A DNA stretch of 64,000 bases from Blattabacterium sp. (Cryptocercus punctulatus) str. Cpu (GCF_000236405.1 NC_016621.1:347001-411000), one strand, 5' to 3'. Positions 36,349 to 45,460 are shown, counted from the first letter of the stretch. The notes: generated by a model from the letters alone, not told the origin. Numbers and translations are program-made.

Positions 36349-37357
36349 ATCGAAAATGGATAATATCTCCATCTTTAATAAGATAATTTTTTCCTACTAA
36401 AAATGTTTTTCCTGCTTTTTTAGCTTTTTCTTTCGAACCATATTTGATAAAATCTTTGTAATGAATAATTTCTGCACAAATAAATCCTTTTTTTAAATCT
36501 GTATGTATTACCGAAGAAGCTTGGTAAGCAGTATAATGATTTGGAATTGACCAAGCACGTATTTCTTCTTTTCCTATTGTAAAAAAACTTTGTAAGTTTA
36601 ATAACTTATATGATTCCTTAATAATCTTATTAATTCCGGAAATGTAATTTTTTTTCTGATCATATGATTTTTTTTTTAACGATAAAATGACTAAAGTTGA
36701 TTTTTCCTTTTTTACCATTTCTTTTATCTTTTTTATATTAAAATCATTTTTATCATCTATATTACATACATAAAGGACTGGTTTAATAGTTAGTAACTGT
36801 AAATCCTCTATGTATTTTTTTTCATTATTTTTAAATGGAAATATTCTAATATTTTTTCCTTCTTTTAGAAAAGAAAAAACTTTTTGTAATAATATAGTAC
36901 TTATAGATTTTTTATTTTTATAAGTTTTTTCTAGTCTTTTTTCTATCGTTTCTAGATCTTTGAACTGTAATTCTATATCAATAATTTCTTTATCCCTAAT
37001 TGGGTTTATTTCCCCTTCTACATGAAGTACTCTAATATCGTTGAAACAACGAATCATATGGATTATTACATTTGTTTCACGAATATGGGATAGAAATTTA
37101 TTACCTAATCCTTCTCCTTTATGTGAACCTTTAATTAATCCAGCAATATCTACTATTTTTATTTTTGATGGAACTATTTTATTGGGATTAATCAAGGTTT
37201 TTAATTCACATAATCTTTTATCTGGAATTTTTGTTATTCCATAATTTGGTTCTATGGTACAAAAAGGGAAATTTTTTGATAAAGCTTTAGAATTAGAAAT
37301 AAGATTAAATAATGTTGATTTTCCTATATTTGGTAACCCAATAATTCCACATTTCAT
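36338..37357 (-). CDS. ychF: Obg-family ATPase/GTPase YchF
   Basis: YchF (Ola1) is a ribosome-associated P-loop NTPase that prefers ATP. The 339 residues, slightly shorter than the usual ~363, show CGIIGLPNIGKSTLFNLIS (P-loop), VDIAGLIKGSHKGEGLGNKFL (switch II) and NIDD (the altered G4 motif), then a coiled-coil insert and C-terminal TGS domain ending GDIIHFRFNQ. The shortening seems to lie in the middle region, not at the ends. Confidence 0.93.
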   Translation of the reverse strand: MKCGIIGLPNIGKSTLFNLISNSKALSKNFPFCTIEPNYGITKIPDKRLCELKTLINPNKIVPSKIKIVDIAGLIKGSHKGEGLGNKFLSHIRETNVIIHMIRCFNDIRVLHVEGEINPIRDKEIIDIELQFKDLETIEKRLEKTYKNKKSISTILLQKVFSFLKEGKNIRIFPFKNNEKKYIEDLQLLTIKPVLYVCNIDDKNDFNIKKIKEMVKKEKSTLVILSLKKKSYDQKKNYISGINKIIKESYKLLNLQSFFTIGKEEIRAWSIPNHYTAYQASSVIHTDLKKGFICAEIIHYKDFIKYGSKEKAKKAGKTFLVGKNYLIKDGDIIHFRFNQ

Positions 37358-37449
37358 TGATGATAAAAATATTTTTCTGTGAAATTTACAATTTATTGTA
37401 AATAAAAAAGAAGTATTTTATCGTATTTCTATATATATTATTATGAAAA

Positions 37450-38247
37450 ATGAAAAAAAAGAAAATGCCGTTTTGGGAACACATTGAAGATTTAAGAAAA
37501 CATATGATTCATAGTTTATGTGCAATTATAATTTCAACTATTATTTTGATGAATAATAAATATGTTATATTTGATTATATTCTTTTCGGTCCCGCAAAAA
37601 CAGATTTTATTACTTACCGAATATTTTCTAAATTAGAATTTCTTTTTTTTGGGATGAATCATAATCCTATTTTTTTTTTTACAAAAAATTTGGAAATACA
37701 AAATAGACAAATATTTGGCCAATTTAATATGTATATATGGACTTGTTTTCTCGGTGGATTTATTTTATCTTTTCCTTATATATTTTATGAATTTTGGAAA
37801 TTTATAAAACCTGCTCTTACTGATGAAGAAAGAAAATATTCTCGGGGAATCATTATAACAGTTACATTTCTATTTATATTTGGAATTCTTTTTGGATATT
37901 TTATATTATGTCCATTTTTAATTCATTTTGGTTATACTTTTAGGATTAGTTCTATTCCAAAAAATATATTTGATTTATCGGATTATATATCTTTGATGAT
38001 GCATTCTATACTTTCTATGGGTATAACTTTTTTATTCCCAATTTTTATCTATTTTCTTACTAAAATAGAATTAATAACTTATACATTTTTGAAAAAATAT
38101 AGAAAACATGCTTTTTTGATAATATTAATTATTGCTTCTGCAATTACTCCTGGAGATATTTTAAGTACGATAATCGTTTTAATTCCTCTATTGATTCTTT
38201 ATCAATTAAGTCTCTATATTTCATTTTCTTTTTCTAAAAGAAAATAA
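37450..38247 (+). CDS. tatC: Sec-independent translocase subunit TatC
   Basis: TatC is the receptor of the twin-arginine pathway that exports folded proteins. The 265 residues contain six membrane segments and the conserved N-terminal MPFWEHIEDLRKHMIHSL, FWKFIKPALTDEERKYSRG and TPGDILSTIIVLIPLLILYQL. An ATG eight bases upstream is out of frame. TatA is not in the window. The gene ends at a strong hairpin shared with ompA. Confidence 0.94.
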   Translation: MKKKKMPFWEHIEDLRKHMIHSLCAIIISTIILMNNKYVIFDYILFGPAKTDFITYRIFSKLEFLFFGMNHNPIFFFTKNLEIQNRQIFGQFNMYIWTCFLGGFILSFPYIFYEFWKFIKPALTDEERKYSRGIIITVTFLFIFGILFGYFILCPFLIHFGYTFRISSIPKNIFDLSDYISLMMHSILSMGITFLFPIFIYFLTKIELITYTFLKKYRKHAFLIILIIASAITPGDILSTIIVLIPLLILYQLSLYISFSFSKRK

Positions 38248-38276
38248 AAAACCCCTTAAAAATTAAGAGGTTTTTT
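38246..38276. terminator. Bidirectional intrinsic terminator between tatC and ompA
   Basis: AAAAAACCCCTTAA and TTAAGAGGTTTTTT form a 14-position stem (one C-A mismatch) around a three-base loop, with T tracts on both strands. It sits exactly between the convergent stops of tatC and the OmpA gene. It is the clearest intrinsic terminator in the window. Confidence 0.8.
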
Positions 38277-38280
38277 ATGA

Positions 38281-39525
38281 TTATTTTTTGATTGTTATTT
38301 CAACATATCTTCCTTTACTTTTCTTTTTTGCAGATTTTATTAATCCTTTAACTTCCATCCTAGAAGGATCTATACCTTTGGTAACTAAAGCTTCAAATAC
38401 AGAATTTGCTCTTTTTAAGGATAATATTTTATTATAAGAATATTTTCCATAAGAATCTGTATATCCATTTATATAAAATTTAGAATTAGGAAGTTTTTTG
38501 ATCATAATTTCAGAAATTTGATTAATAATTTTTAATGAATTAGAAGATAATTTATATTTTCCAAGATTAAATAAAATAGGTTTAAAAATTATTTTATTTG
38601 GACATCCTTTATTTTCTTTTATTCCATATTTATTGGGACAAATATCTTCAATATCTGGAATATTATCAGAATCTGTATCCGGACATCCTTTAAATTTTTT
38701 TAATCCAAATTGATCAGGACATAAATCTTCTTTATCTAAAATACCATCGTTATCTAAATCCTCTTTTTCGAAACAAATTTTATTTTCATATTCCGAATTT
38801 TCTATAATATTTTTATCCTCTTTTTTTTCTATTATAGAAGGTAAATAAGAATCTTCTTTATTTATTTCTATTATTTTTTTTGGTTTTTTATTATCATAAT
38901 CATCAGAATAATTTTCATTTTCTCCTCCAAAACGGAATACAAATCCAAGAGAATGTTTACAAAAATTTAAATAATCTCTTGAATGATTTGCAAATACATG
39001 ATTATAGGTACTTTGAATATTAATCCCAAAATTAGATACAATCCAAAAATTGATACCTAATCCTCCATCTAATAGAAAAAAATTTTTCTTATTCAATTTA
39101 TAAGTTTTTGATCCTGAAATCCTTAATGTTCTATTTTGATAATTAAATTGATGATACCCACCTCCTAATCTAAAATAAGGATCAAACCAATATTTAGGTA
39201 ACAAATAGAAATTAATTCCAGGACCAAATTTTAAGAAAAATCCATCTATTATTCTCCATCTATTATTGTCAACCATTCCTAATGCCCCCTCTAAATATAC
39301 CCCCAGATTATTATTGATATGATGTACCAATTCTACATTAGAAAAAATAGGATTGATGCTATTATTTTTTTTGTGTAAAAAAAATTTAATAGGATAACTC
39401 CTTGGATAATAATTAATATCATTTGCTCCTATTCGAATAGACCATTTTTTCTGAGAATATTGAGAGAATACAGATGAAAGTAAAACAAAAAAAGTAATAA
39501 TAAAAAAATTAAATTTTTTTTTCAT
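38281..39525 (-). CDS. OmpA-family outer-membrane protein with type-3 calcium repeats
   Basis: The start is placed at the ATG at 39525, which gives a classic signal peptide (MKKKFNFFIITFFVLLSSVFSQ, cleavage after about 21) and a 414-residue precursor; the frame extends 12 codons further upstream without improving it. An N-terminal beta-barrel (about 22-220) is followed by a linker, two thrombospondin type-3 style repeats rich in Asp (DLDNDGILDKEDLCP and DTDSDNIPDIEDICP, about 253-305), and a C-terminal OmpA peptidoglycan-binding domain (about 306-414, with NGYTDSYG and KRANSVFEALVTKGI). It tethers the outer membrane to the meso-DAP wall. Confidence 0.92.
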   Translation of the reverse strand: MKKKFNFFIITFFVLLSSVFSQYSQKKWSIRIGANDINYYPRSYPIKFFLHKKNNSINPIFSNVELVHHINNNLGVYLEGALGMVDNNRWRIIDGFFLKFGPGINFYLLPKYWFDPYFRLGGGYHQFNYQNRTLRISGSKTYKLNKKNFFLLDGGLGINFWIVSNFGINIQSTYNHVFANHSRDYLNFCKHSLGFVFRFGGENENYSDDYDNKKPKKIIEINKEDSYLPSIIEKKEDKNIIENSEYENKICFEKEDLDNDGILDKEDLCPDQFGLKKFKGCPDTDSDNIPDIEDICPNKYGIKENKGCPNKIIFKPILFNLGKYKLSSNSLKIINQISEIMIKKLPNSKFYINGYTDSYGKYSYNKILSLKRANSVFEALVTKGIDPSRMEVKGLIKSAKKKSKGRYVEITIKK

Positions 39526-39558
39526 AGAACTATAATTTCTTTGAATTTGAACCTTAAA

Positions 39559-39566
39559 CAAATATA
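39559..39566 (-). promoter_or_regulatory. TATATTTG -7 box before the OmpA gene
   Basis: On the minus strand this reads TATATTTG, 33 bases before the preferred ATG at 39525. Its position just outside the smpB stop codon supports a separate ompA promoter and the shorter start. Confidence 0.45.
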
Positions 39567-39596
39567 AATTATATATATGATTTTAAAAATTATCTT

Positions 39597-40028
39597 TTAA
39601 AATATTCTTTTTATTTCACGAATCATATCTCTATTTTTGATAGATTTACGTTTATCATATATTTTTTTACCCTTAGCCAAAAAGATTTGGATTTTAACAT
39701 ATCCTGTTTTACTAAAAAATAATTTATTAGGAATAATAGTTAATCCAGGTACTTTTAACTTTTTTTCTATTTTTATTAGTTCTTTTTTAGTTAATAATAA
39801 TTTTCTTTCTCTTCTACTTGAATGATTCCAAGTAGTTCCAAATTTATATTCAGAAATGTACATATTAATAGAATATAATTCTCCATTTTTTATCTGACAA
39901 AAACTTTCCGTTATATTAGCTTTATTTTGTCTTATAGATTTAACTTCAGTACCAAATAATTGAATTCCAGCTGTATATTCTTCTATAAAATTATATTGAA
40001 ATCTTGCTTTTCTGTTTAGAATACTCAT
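39597..40028 (-). CDS. smpB: SsrA-binding protein SmpB
   Basis: SmpB carries tmRNA to stalled ribosomes for trans-translation. The 143 residues show NRKARFQYNFIEEYTAGIQLFGTEVKSIRQ at the start, INMYISEYKFGTTWNHSSRRERKLLL in the OB-fold and the basic C-terminal tail GKKIYDKRKSIKNRD. tmRNA (ssrA) is not in this window. Confidence 0.95.
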   Translation of the reverse strand: MSILNRKARFQYNFIEEYTAGIQLFGTEVKSIRQNKANITESFCQIKNGELYSINMYISEYKFGTTWNHSSRRERKLLLTKKELIKIEKKLKVPGLTIIPNKLFFSKTGYVKIQIFLAKGKKIYDKRKSIKNRDMIREIKRIF

Positions 40029-40038
40029 AATTAATTAT

Positions 40039-40046
40039 TATTTTTG
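40039..40046 (+). promoter_or_regulatory. TATTTTTG -7 box before transketolase genes
   Basis: TATTTTTG fits TAnnTTTG and lies 35 bases before the transketolase start. The flanking -33 region is inside the start of divergent smpB and shows no clear TTG. Confidence 0.3.
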
Positions 40047-40081
40047 TGAAAAAATAAAATTCTATAAATTTTTTTAAAATT

Positions 40082-40951
40082 ATGAATGTAAATGTACGTA
40101 TACGTTATTTAAAAAATTTATGTACTCAAGTTAGAAGAGATATATTACGTATGGTAAATAACGCAAATTCTGGACATCCTGGTGGGTCCTTAGGATGTAC
40201 TGAATTTTTTGTTGCTTTATATCAAGAAATAATGCATTATGATCCAAAAAAATTTTCTATGGAGGGAAAAGCAGAAGACCATTTTTTTTTATCAAATGGA
40301 CATATATCTCCTGTTTATTATAGTGTATTAGCTCGTTCTGGTTTTTTTTCTATAAAAGAATTATCTTCTTTTAGAAAATTAAACTCTCGTTTACAAGGAC
40401 ATCCTTCTGTACATGGTAATCTTCCAGGAATACGAATTTCTTCAGGATCTTTGGGGCAAGGGATGTCGGTATCAATTGGTGTAGCTATATCTAAAAAACT
40501 TAGTAAAGATAATAATAGTCTTATTTATAGTTTACATGGAGATGGAGAATTGAATGAAGGACAGATATGGGAATCTGTTTTATATGCAGGATCTAAAGGT
40601 ATAGATAATTATATAGCTACTGTAGATTACAATAGACAACAAATAGATGGAAATACCGATGAAGTACTTCCTCTTGGAAATCTAAAAAAAAAATTTGAAT
40701 CTTTTGATTGGAAAGTTTTAGAAGAATTAAAAGGAAATAATATTCAAAAGGTTATTAATATTTTAAAAAAAGCAAAAAATGAGACTGGAAAAGGTAGCCC
40801 TGTCATAATTATTCTCTACACCGAAATGGGATACGGTGTAGATTTTATGGTAGGAAATAATGTATGGCATGGAAAATCTCCTAACGAAGAGGAATTAAAA
40901 AAAGCACTATTCCAACTTCCTGAAACTTTAGGGGATTTTCCAAAAATATAA
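40082..40951 (+). CDS. Transketolase, N-terminal (TPP-binding) subunit
   Basis: Transketolase moves two-carbon units between sugar phosphates in the non-oxidative pentose phosphate pathway. This 289-residue half carries the thiamine-diphosphate domain: NSGHPGGSLG (about 28-37), HGDGELNEGQIWESVLYAG (about 153-172) and VDYNRQQIDG. It is followed after 7 bases by the second half. Splitting into two adjacent genes is common in Flavobacteria and not a frameshift: both ends are in the domain linker and each gene has its own start. Confidence 0.93.
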   Translation: MNVNVRIRYLKNLCTQVRRDILRMVNNANSGHPGGSLGCTEFFVALYQEIMHYDPKKFSMEGKAEDHFFLSNGHISPVYYSVLARSGFFSIKELSSFRKLNSRLQGHPSVHGNLPGIRISSGSLGQGMSVSIGVAISKKLSKDNNSLIYSLHGDGELNEGQIWESVLYAGSKGIDNYIATVDYNRQQIDGNTDEVLPLGNLKKKFESFDWKVLEELKGNNIQKVINILKKAKNETGKGSPVIIILYTEMGYGVDFMVGNNVWHGKSPNEEELKKALFQLPETLGDFPKI

Positions 40952-40958
40952 AAAAATT

Positions 40959-41930
40959 ATGATAAAAATATATAAAAATAAAGGATTCAAAGAAACTAGA
41001 GAAGGATTTGGAAAGGCTTTGACTTTATTAGGTCGAAAAAATCATCAAGTAGTTGCATTATGTGCAGATCTTACCGGTTCTTTATTTATGACTCGTTTTT
41101 CTAAAGAATTTCCTGAACGATTTTTTCAAATTGGAATTGCAGAGGCTAATATGATTGGAATAGCTGCGGGACTAAGTATTGGAAAATATATTCCTTTTGC
41201 TGGAACATTTGCAAATTTTGCAACATCTCGTGTATATGATCAGATACGTCAATCCATTGCTTATTCTTATAAAAATGTGAAAATATGTGCTTCTCATTCC
41301 GGATTAACACTTGGTGAAGATGGTGCCACACATCAAAGTTTAGAAGATATTGGAATGATGAAAATGCTTCCTGGTATGACAGTAATTAATACTTGCGATT
41401 ATAACCAAACTTATGCAGCAACTTTATCTATAGCCAACTATTTAGGTCCAGTATACTTCCGATTTGGAAGGCCTGCTGTAGCTAATTTTACAGATGAAAA
41501 TCAAATATTTGAAATTGGAAAAGCCCTTATTCTAACCGAAGGTAAAGATATTACTATTGTAAGTACTGGGCATTTAGTATGGGAATCTTTAGAAGCATCT
41601 AGAATATTATACGAAAAAGAGGGAATAACTTGTGAAGTTATTAATGTTCATACAATAAAACCATTAGATGAAAAACTAATATTAAATTCCATTGATAAAA
41701 CAAAATGTATTGTAACAGCAGAAGAACATAATTATTTTGGGGGATTAGGAGAGAGTATAGCTAGAGTAATTACTACTAAAAGACTTTCTATACTTCAAAG
41801 TTTAGTTGCTGTTAATGATACTTTTGGTGAAAGTGGTAAGCCGATGGAGTTATTAAAAAAATATAAAATTGATCGTGATTCTATTATAAATCATGTCAAA
41901 ATTTTACTAGAAAAAAAAAAGAATCAATAA
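40959..41930 (+). CDS. Transketolase, C-terminal subunit
   Basis: This 323-residue partner holds the pyrimidine-binding and C-terminal domains: VVALCADLTGS, FFQIGIAEANMIGIAAGLS (with the catalytic Glu), TFANFATSRVYDQIRQSIA, GLTLGEDGATHQSLEDIGMM and the C-terminal TAEEHNYFGGLGESIA. DXS-type enzymes share this layout, but the paired N-half is clearly transketolase. It acts as a heterotetramer with the preceding gene product. Confidence 0.92.
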   Translation: MIKIYKNKGFKETREGFGKALTLLGRKNHQVVALCADLTGSLFMTRFSKEFPERFFQIGIAEANMIGIAAGLSIGKYIPFAGTFANFATSRVYDQIRQSIAYSYKNVKICASHSGLTLGEDGATHQSLEDIGMMKMLPGMTVINTCDYNQTYAATLSIANYLGPVYFRFGRPAVANFTDENQIFEIGKALILTEGKDITIVSTGHLVWESLEASRILYEKEGITCEVINVHTIKPLDEKLILNSIDKTKCIVTAEEHNYFGGLGESIARVITTKRLSILQSLVAVNDTFGESGKPMELLKKYKIDRDSIINHVKILLEKKKNQ

Positions 41931-41937
41931 AAAAAAT

Positions 41938-42267
41938 TTGGAAATTAAAAATATACAAAAACTAGTTCATAATTGGATTATCAATTATGGAATACGTTAT
42001 TTTAATATATTAACTAATACCATACTTTTATCTGAAGAAGTAGGTGAAGTTTCTAGAATTATTGCTAGAAATTACGGAGAACAATCCTTAAAAAAAGATT
42101 GTAAAGAAAAAGAAAATCTTGGAGAAGAATTATCCGATGTTTTGTTTGTATTAATTTGTTTAGCTAATCAAACTGGAATTGATTTAGAAGAATCTTTTCA
42201 TAAAAAATTAAAAAAAAAAAAAATAAGAGATGGTGAAAGACATCATAACAATGAAAAATTAAAATAA
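41938..42267 (+). CDS. MazG-like nucleotide pyrophosphohydrolase
   Basis: MazG-like enzymes hydrolyse (d)NTPs to monophosphates for pool cleaning. The 109 residues show the metal-binding pattern: LSEEVGEVSRIIAR (Glu33, Glu34, Glu37) and NLGEELSDVLFVLICLANQTGI (Glu64, Asp67). It starts with TTG 7 bases after the transketolase gene, and no ATG precedes the conserved part. A 14-base A run at 42210-42223 encodes LKKKK near the C-terminus, a slippage-prone site. It is 5 bases from aroA. Confidence 0.85.
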   Translation: MEIKNIQKLVHNWIINYGIRYFNILTNTILLSEEVGEVSRIIARNYGEQSLKKDCKEKENLGEELSDVLFVLICLANQTGIDLEESFHKKLKKKKIRDGERHHNNEKLK

Positions 42268-42272
42268 AAAAT

Positions 42273-43523
42273 ATGCCTTCTTATATTAAAATTAACAAAA
42301 AGTGGAAAAGTTTATATGGTTCTATATCTATAACAGGATCTAAAAGTATATCTAACCGTCTTTTAATTTTAAAAGCTATTTATAAAGATGATATTTATAT
42401 TGAAAATATTTCTAACTGTGAGGATACAAAAGTTTTAGAAAAAAGTTTATATAGTACTTCTAACATATTAAACATTCATCATGCAGGAACTGCTATGCGT
42501 TTTTTAACTTCCTATTTATCTATACAAGAAGGAAAAAAATTCATATTAACAGGTTCCAATAGAATGAAAGAAAGACCTATATCTATTCTTGTAGATGCTT
42601 TAAAAAAATTAGGATCGGAAATTATTTATTTAGAAAAAATTGGATATCCACCAATAAAAATTATTGGTAAGAAAATTATAGGAGGAAAAATAGATATTAA
42701 TGCTAGAATTAGTAGCCAGTATATTAGTTCTTTAATGTTAATAGCTAGCAAATTTAAGATTGGATTAAAAATATATTTAAAAGAAGATATTACATCAATT
42801 CCATATATAAAAATGACTTTTGATTTATTAACTAGAGCAGGAATAAAAATATCATGGAAAGAAAAAATCATTCATATTTATCCAGGTAAAAAAACAGGTA
42901 AAAAATATTTTTCTATAGAATCAGATTGGAGTTCAGCTTCTTATTATTATTCAATGGCTAGTATTGTAAAAACAAGTAATCTAACTTTAAGTTATTATCA
43001 AAATAAAAGTTTACAAGGAGATAGAGAAATTACTTCCATCTATGAGAAATATTTTGGAGTATACACTATTTTTGAAAAAAATAAAATAATTTTAAATAAA
43101 AAATTAAATTTTACTCTACCTAGATTCATTAATCTAGATTTAAATAAAACTCCAGATCTTGCACAAACTATTGTTGTAACTTGTTCTTCTCTTGGTATAA
43201 AGTGTTATTTAAAAGGGTTAGAAACTTTAAAAATTAAAGAAACAGATCGTTTGAAAGCTTTAAAAAATGAATTATTAAAATTGGGTGTAAAAATAAAAAT
43301 TACAAGTTCTTGTTTAGAAATAATAGATTTTTTTCCAAAAAAAATGGATTCTTCTATAAGAATAAAAACTTATCAAGATCACAGAATGGCTATGGCTTTT
43401 TCTTCATTTGGATTATTTTATTCTTTGCAAATAGAGGAACCAAAAGTTGTAGAGAAATCATATCCAAATTTTTGGATGGACTTACAATATTTAGGTTTTT
43501 TAATTAATTATTATGAAGGATAA
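42273..43523 (+). CDS. aroA: 3-phosphoshikimate 1-carboxyvinyltransferase (EPSP synthase)
   Basis: AroA joins shikimate-3-phosphate and phosphoenolpyruvate, the sixth step of the chorismate pathway. The 416 residues contain SKSISNRLLIL (about 23-33), HAGTAMRFLTSYL, SNRMKERPI, NKTPDLAQTIVV, LKIKETDRLKALKNEL, YQDHRMAMAF and KSYPNFW, covering the substrate and catalytic residues. The shikimate kinase gene aroK is at 60087. Its 3' end overlaps the NlpC/P60 gene by 13 bases (convergent). Confidence 0.96.
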   Translation: MPSYIKINKKWKSLYGSISITGSKSISNRLLILKAIYKDDIYIENISNCEDTKVLEKSLYSTSNILNIHHAGTAMRFLTSYLSIQEGKKFILTGSNRMKERPISILVDALKKLGSEIIYLEKIGYPPIKIIGKKIIGGKIDINARISSQYISSLMLIASKFKIGLKIYLKEDITSIPYIKMTFDLLTRAGIKISWKEKIIHIYPGKKTGKKYFSIESDWSSASYYYSMASIVKTSNLTLSYYQNKSLQGDREITSIYEKYFGVYTIFEKNKIILNKKLNFTLPRFINLDLNKTPDLAQTIVVTCSSLGIKCYLKGLETLKIKETDRLKALKNELLKLGVKIKITSSCLEIIDFFPKKMDSSIRIKTYQDHRMAMAFSSFGLFYSLQIEEPKVVEKSYPNFWMDLQYLGFLINYYEG

Positions 43524-44110
43524 AGAATTCTCCTTGCTGTAATAAATTTATTTTTCCAATATTTTTGATACAATCTAGAAATAAGCACCCCTGACGTAGA
43601 TGCGTGAATAAAGAAGATATTATTATGATTTACATGGATCACCATTCCTACATGATTAATTTTTTTTCTAGATTTTCCTGTAGCAAAAAATAATAGATCT
43701 CCTTTTTCTATATATTTTTGATGAACTAAAAATCCTTTTTTAGCTTGATTGTAAGATCTACGTGGTAATGAAATTTTATAAGACGCAAAAATATTTTTTA
43801 TGAAAGCTGAACAATCTATTCCATCTTTAGTATTTCCACCATATCTATATGGAGTATACCTATAATTTTTAGCTTCTTCAATAAGAAAATCCATTTTATT
43901 TTTTAATAAAAATTTATTTTTAATAATTTGAAAATAGTTTTTTTTATTATAATATGGATTATCTTTATTTTTCTGAAAAAAATTTTTTTCATACTTTTTT
44001 TTATATACCATATCTCCATATAATAACGGAATAGAAAAAAACTGAGAATAGAATACAAAAAATAAAAAAATTTTAGAATTTATAATAGGAATAATTTTAT
44101 TTTTTTCCAT
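43511..44110 (-). CDS. NlpC/P60-family cell-wall peptidase
   Basis: NlpC/P60 enzymes are cysteine peptidases that cut peptide stems of peptidoglycan, typically D-Glu to meso-DAP bonds. The 199 residues have an N-terminal hydrophobic signal or anchor (about 12-32), then the catalytic domain: Cys100 in DGIDCSAFIKNIF, His153 in INHVGMVIHV and His169 in FFIHASTSG. It is probably periplasmic or anchored to the membrane; without a visible lipobox Cys I do not call it a lipoprotein. It may help wall remodelling at division. Confidence 0.88.
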   Translation of the reverse strand: MEKNKIIPIINSKIFLFFVFYSQFFSIPLLYGDMVYKKKYEKNFFQKNKDNPYYNKKNYFQIIKNKFLLKNKMDFLIEEAKNYRYTPYRYGGNTKDGIDCSAFIKNIFASYKISLPRRSYNQAKKGFLVHQKYIEKGDLLFFATGKSRKKINHVGMVIHVNHNNIFFIHASTSGVLISRLYQKYWKNKFITARRILYPS

Positions 44111-44169
44111 TATTCAAAAAAAATTACAATAAATTATTATTAATAGAGTCTCAAATGTAAGTAAAATAC

Positions 44170-44198
44170 TTGTATTAAATTTAAAAAAATTAAATTTG
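44170..44198 (+). promoter_or_regulatory. Promoter of tRNA-Glu/rpsT: TTG, 18-base spacer, TAAATTTG
   Basis: TTG (44170-44172) and TAAATTTG (44191-44198) are separated by 18 bases, matching the Bacteroidetes consensus TTG-N17-23-TAnnTTTG. The -7 box ends 6 bases before the tRNA 5' end. This is the best two-element promoter in the window. Confidence 0.6.
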
Positions 44199-44204
44199 TA
44201 TTCT

Positions 44205-44276
44205 GGCCCATTCGTCTATTGGTTAGGACGTCAGGTTTTCATCCTGGAAAGAGGGGTTCGATTCCCCTATGGGCTA
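44205..44276 (+). tRNA. tRNA-Glu (anticodon UUC)
   Basis: The 72-base cloverleaf has acceptor arms GGCCCAT/ATGGGCT (with a G1-U72 wobble), D-arm GTCTATTGGTTAGGAC, anticodon stem TCAGG/CCTGG with loop TTTTCAT (anticodon TTC at 44238-44240), and T-arm AGGGGTTCGATTCCCCT. CCA is not encoded. It lies 23 bases before rpsT on the same strand and is probably co-transcribed with it. Confidence 0.97.
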
Positions 44277-44299
44277 TCAAAAAATACTGGATCATTCTT

Positions 44300-44545
44300 A
44301 TGGCAAATCACTCATCGGCATTAAAAAGAATTAGACAAAATAATACTAGACGTTTGCGTAATAAATATGTATTTAAAAGTACAAGAACTACTATTAAAAA
44401 ATTAATAAAAGGCGAAAAAAAAAAGGAAGAGTATTCTAAGGTTTTTTCTATGATAGATAAATTATCTAAAAAAAATATCATACATATGAATAAAGCAGCA
44501 AGATTAAAAAATAAATTAATAAAAAAATTATTAATCAATAACTGA
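44300..44545 (+). CDS. rpsT: 30S ribosomal protein S20
   Basis: S20 is a basic helical protein that binds 16S rRNA early in 30S assembly. The start at 44300 gives MANHSSALKRIRQNNTRRLRNKY, the conserved S20 N-terminus, and an 81-residue protein. The open frame extends upstream into tRNA-Glu, but those codons cannot be real. The end is AARLKNKLIKKLL. It is expressed with the tRNA in front of it. Confidence 0.95.
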   Translation: MANHSSALKRIRQNNTRRLRNKYVFKSTRTTIKKLIKGEKKKEEYSKVFSMIDKLSKKNIIHMNKAARLKNKLIKKLLINN

Positions 44546-44647
44546 TCCTAAATAAATCATAAATAATGATGGTAATTTATTTTTATAGGTTTATATAATT
44601 ATTATTTTTTTTGGAAAAAGTATAATTTTTTCTTCAAAATCAATAAA

Positions 44648-45460
44648 ATGAGAATTAGCCCCTATTCTCCGATAGGAATATTTGATTCTGGTATCGGAGG
44701 AATTCTTATAGCTAAAGAAATTAAAACCTATATGCCTAATGAATGTATTATTTATTTTGGAGATACTAAAAATATGCCTTATGGAAATAAGTCTAAAGAC
44801 TTTATTAGAAATAATTCTATAAAAATTGTTTCTTTCCTTTATAAAAAAAAATGTAAAGCCATAGTAATAGCTTGTAATTCTATAACTTCTAATGCTTTAG
44901 ATTTGATTAAAAAAAATTTTTATAAAAAAATATTAATATTTAATGTTATAGATCCTATAGTAAAAAATAAAATATTTCTTTCTTCTAAAAGAATAGGAAT
45001 AATGGCCACTCCTGCTACCATAAATTCCAATTTTTATCATAAAAAAATTAAAAAATGTTTTCCTCATTTAGAGATTTCCCAAATATCTACACCTTTATTA
45101 GCTACAATAATTGAAAATGGATTGGAAAAAATAAAGATTAATTCTATCATAAAATATTATTTGAATAATCTAAAATCAATAGATACGCTATTATTAGCTT
45201 GTACTCATTATTTATTTTTGAAAAAAAAAATAGATAATTTTTATCATGGTAAAGTTCGTTTAATAGATATACAAAAAATTGTAGTTCAGGAAATACAAAA
45301 AAAATTATTTGAAAATAATTTATTATGCATTTATCCAAAAAAACGGAATAATACAATTTTTTATACATCTAGTTCAATTTCTCCATTTTTTAAAGAACAA
45401 GTTCGAATTCATTTTGGAGAAAAAATTTTATTTAAAAAACATATTCTTAATTTTTTCTAA
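44648..45460 (+). CDS. murI: Glutamate racemase
   Basis: MurI interconverts L- and D-glutamate and so supplies MurD. The 270 residues have both catalytic cysteines: Cys76 in VIACNSITSNA and Cys185 in LLACTHYLFL, plus the N-terminal IGIFDSGIGG (with the conserved Asp and Ser) and YFGDTKNMPYG. Its 3' end overlaps the malic enzyme gene by 14 bases (convergent). Confidence 0.95.
   Translation: MRISPYSPIGIFDSGIGGILIAKEIKTYMPNECIIYFGDTKNMPYGNKSKDFIRNNSIKIVSFLYKKKCKAIVIACNSITSNALDLIKKNFYKKILIFNVIDPIVKNKIFLSSKRIGIMATPATINSNFYHKKIKKCFPHLEISQISTPLLATIIENGLEKIKINSIIKYYLNNLKSIDTLLLACTHYLFLKKKIDNFYHGKVRLIDIQKIVVQEIQKKLFENNLLCIYPKKRNNTIFYTSSSISPFFKEQVRIHFGEKILFKKHILNFF

Noticed and set aside
40082..41930. 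Transketolase broken by a frameshift
   Set aside because: The two halves have separate starts and stops at a domain boundary, as in free-living Flavobacteria.
44219..44299. Upstream extension of rpsT reading through tRNA-Glu
   Set aside because: The codons are inside a perfect tRNA; S20 homology begins exactly at the ATG at 44300.
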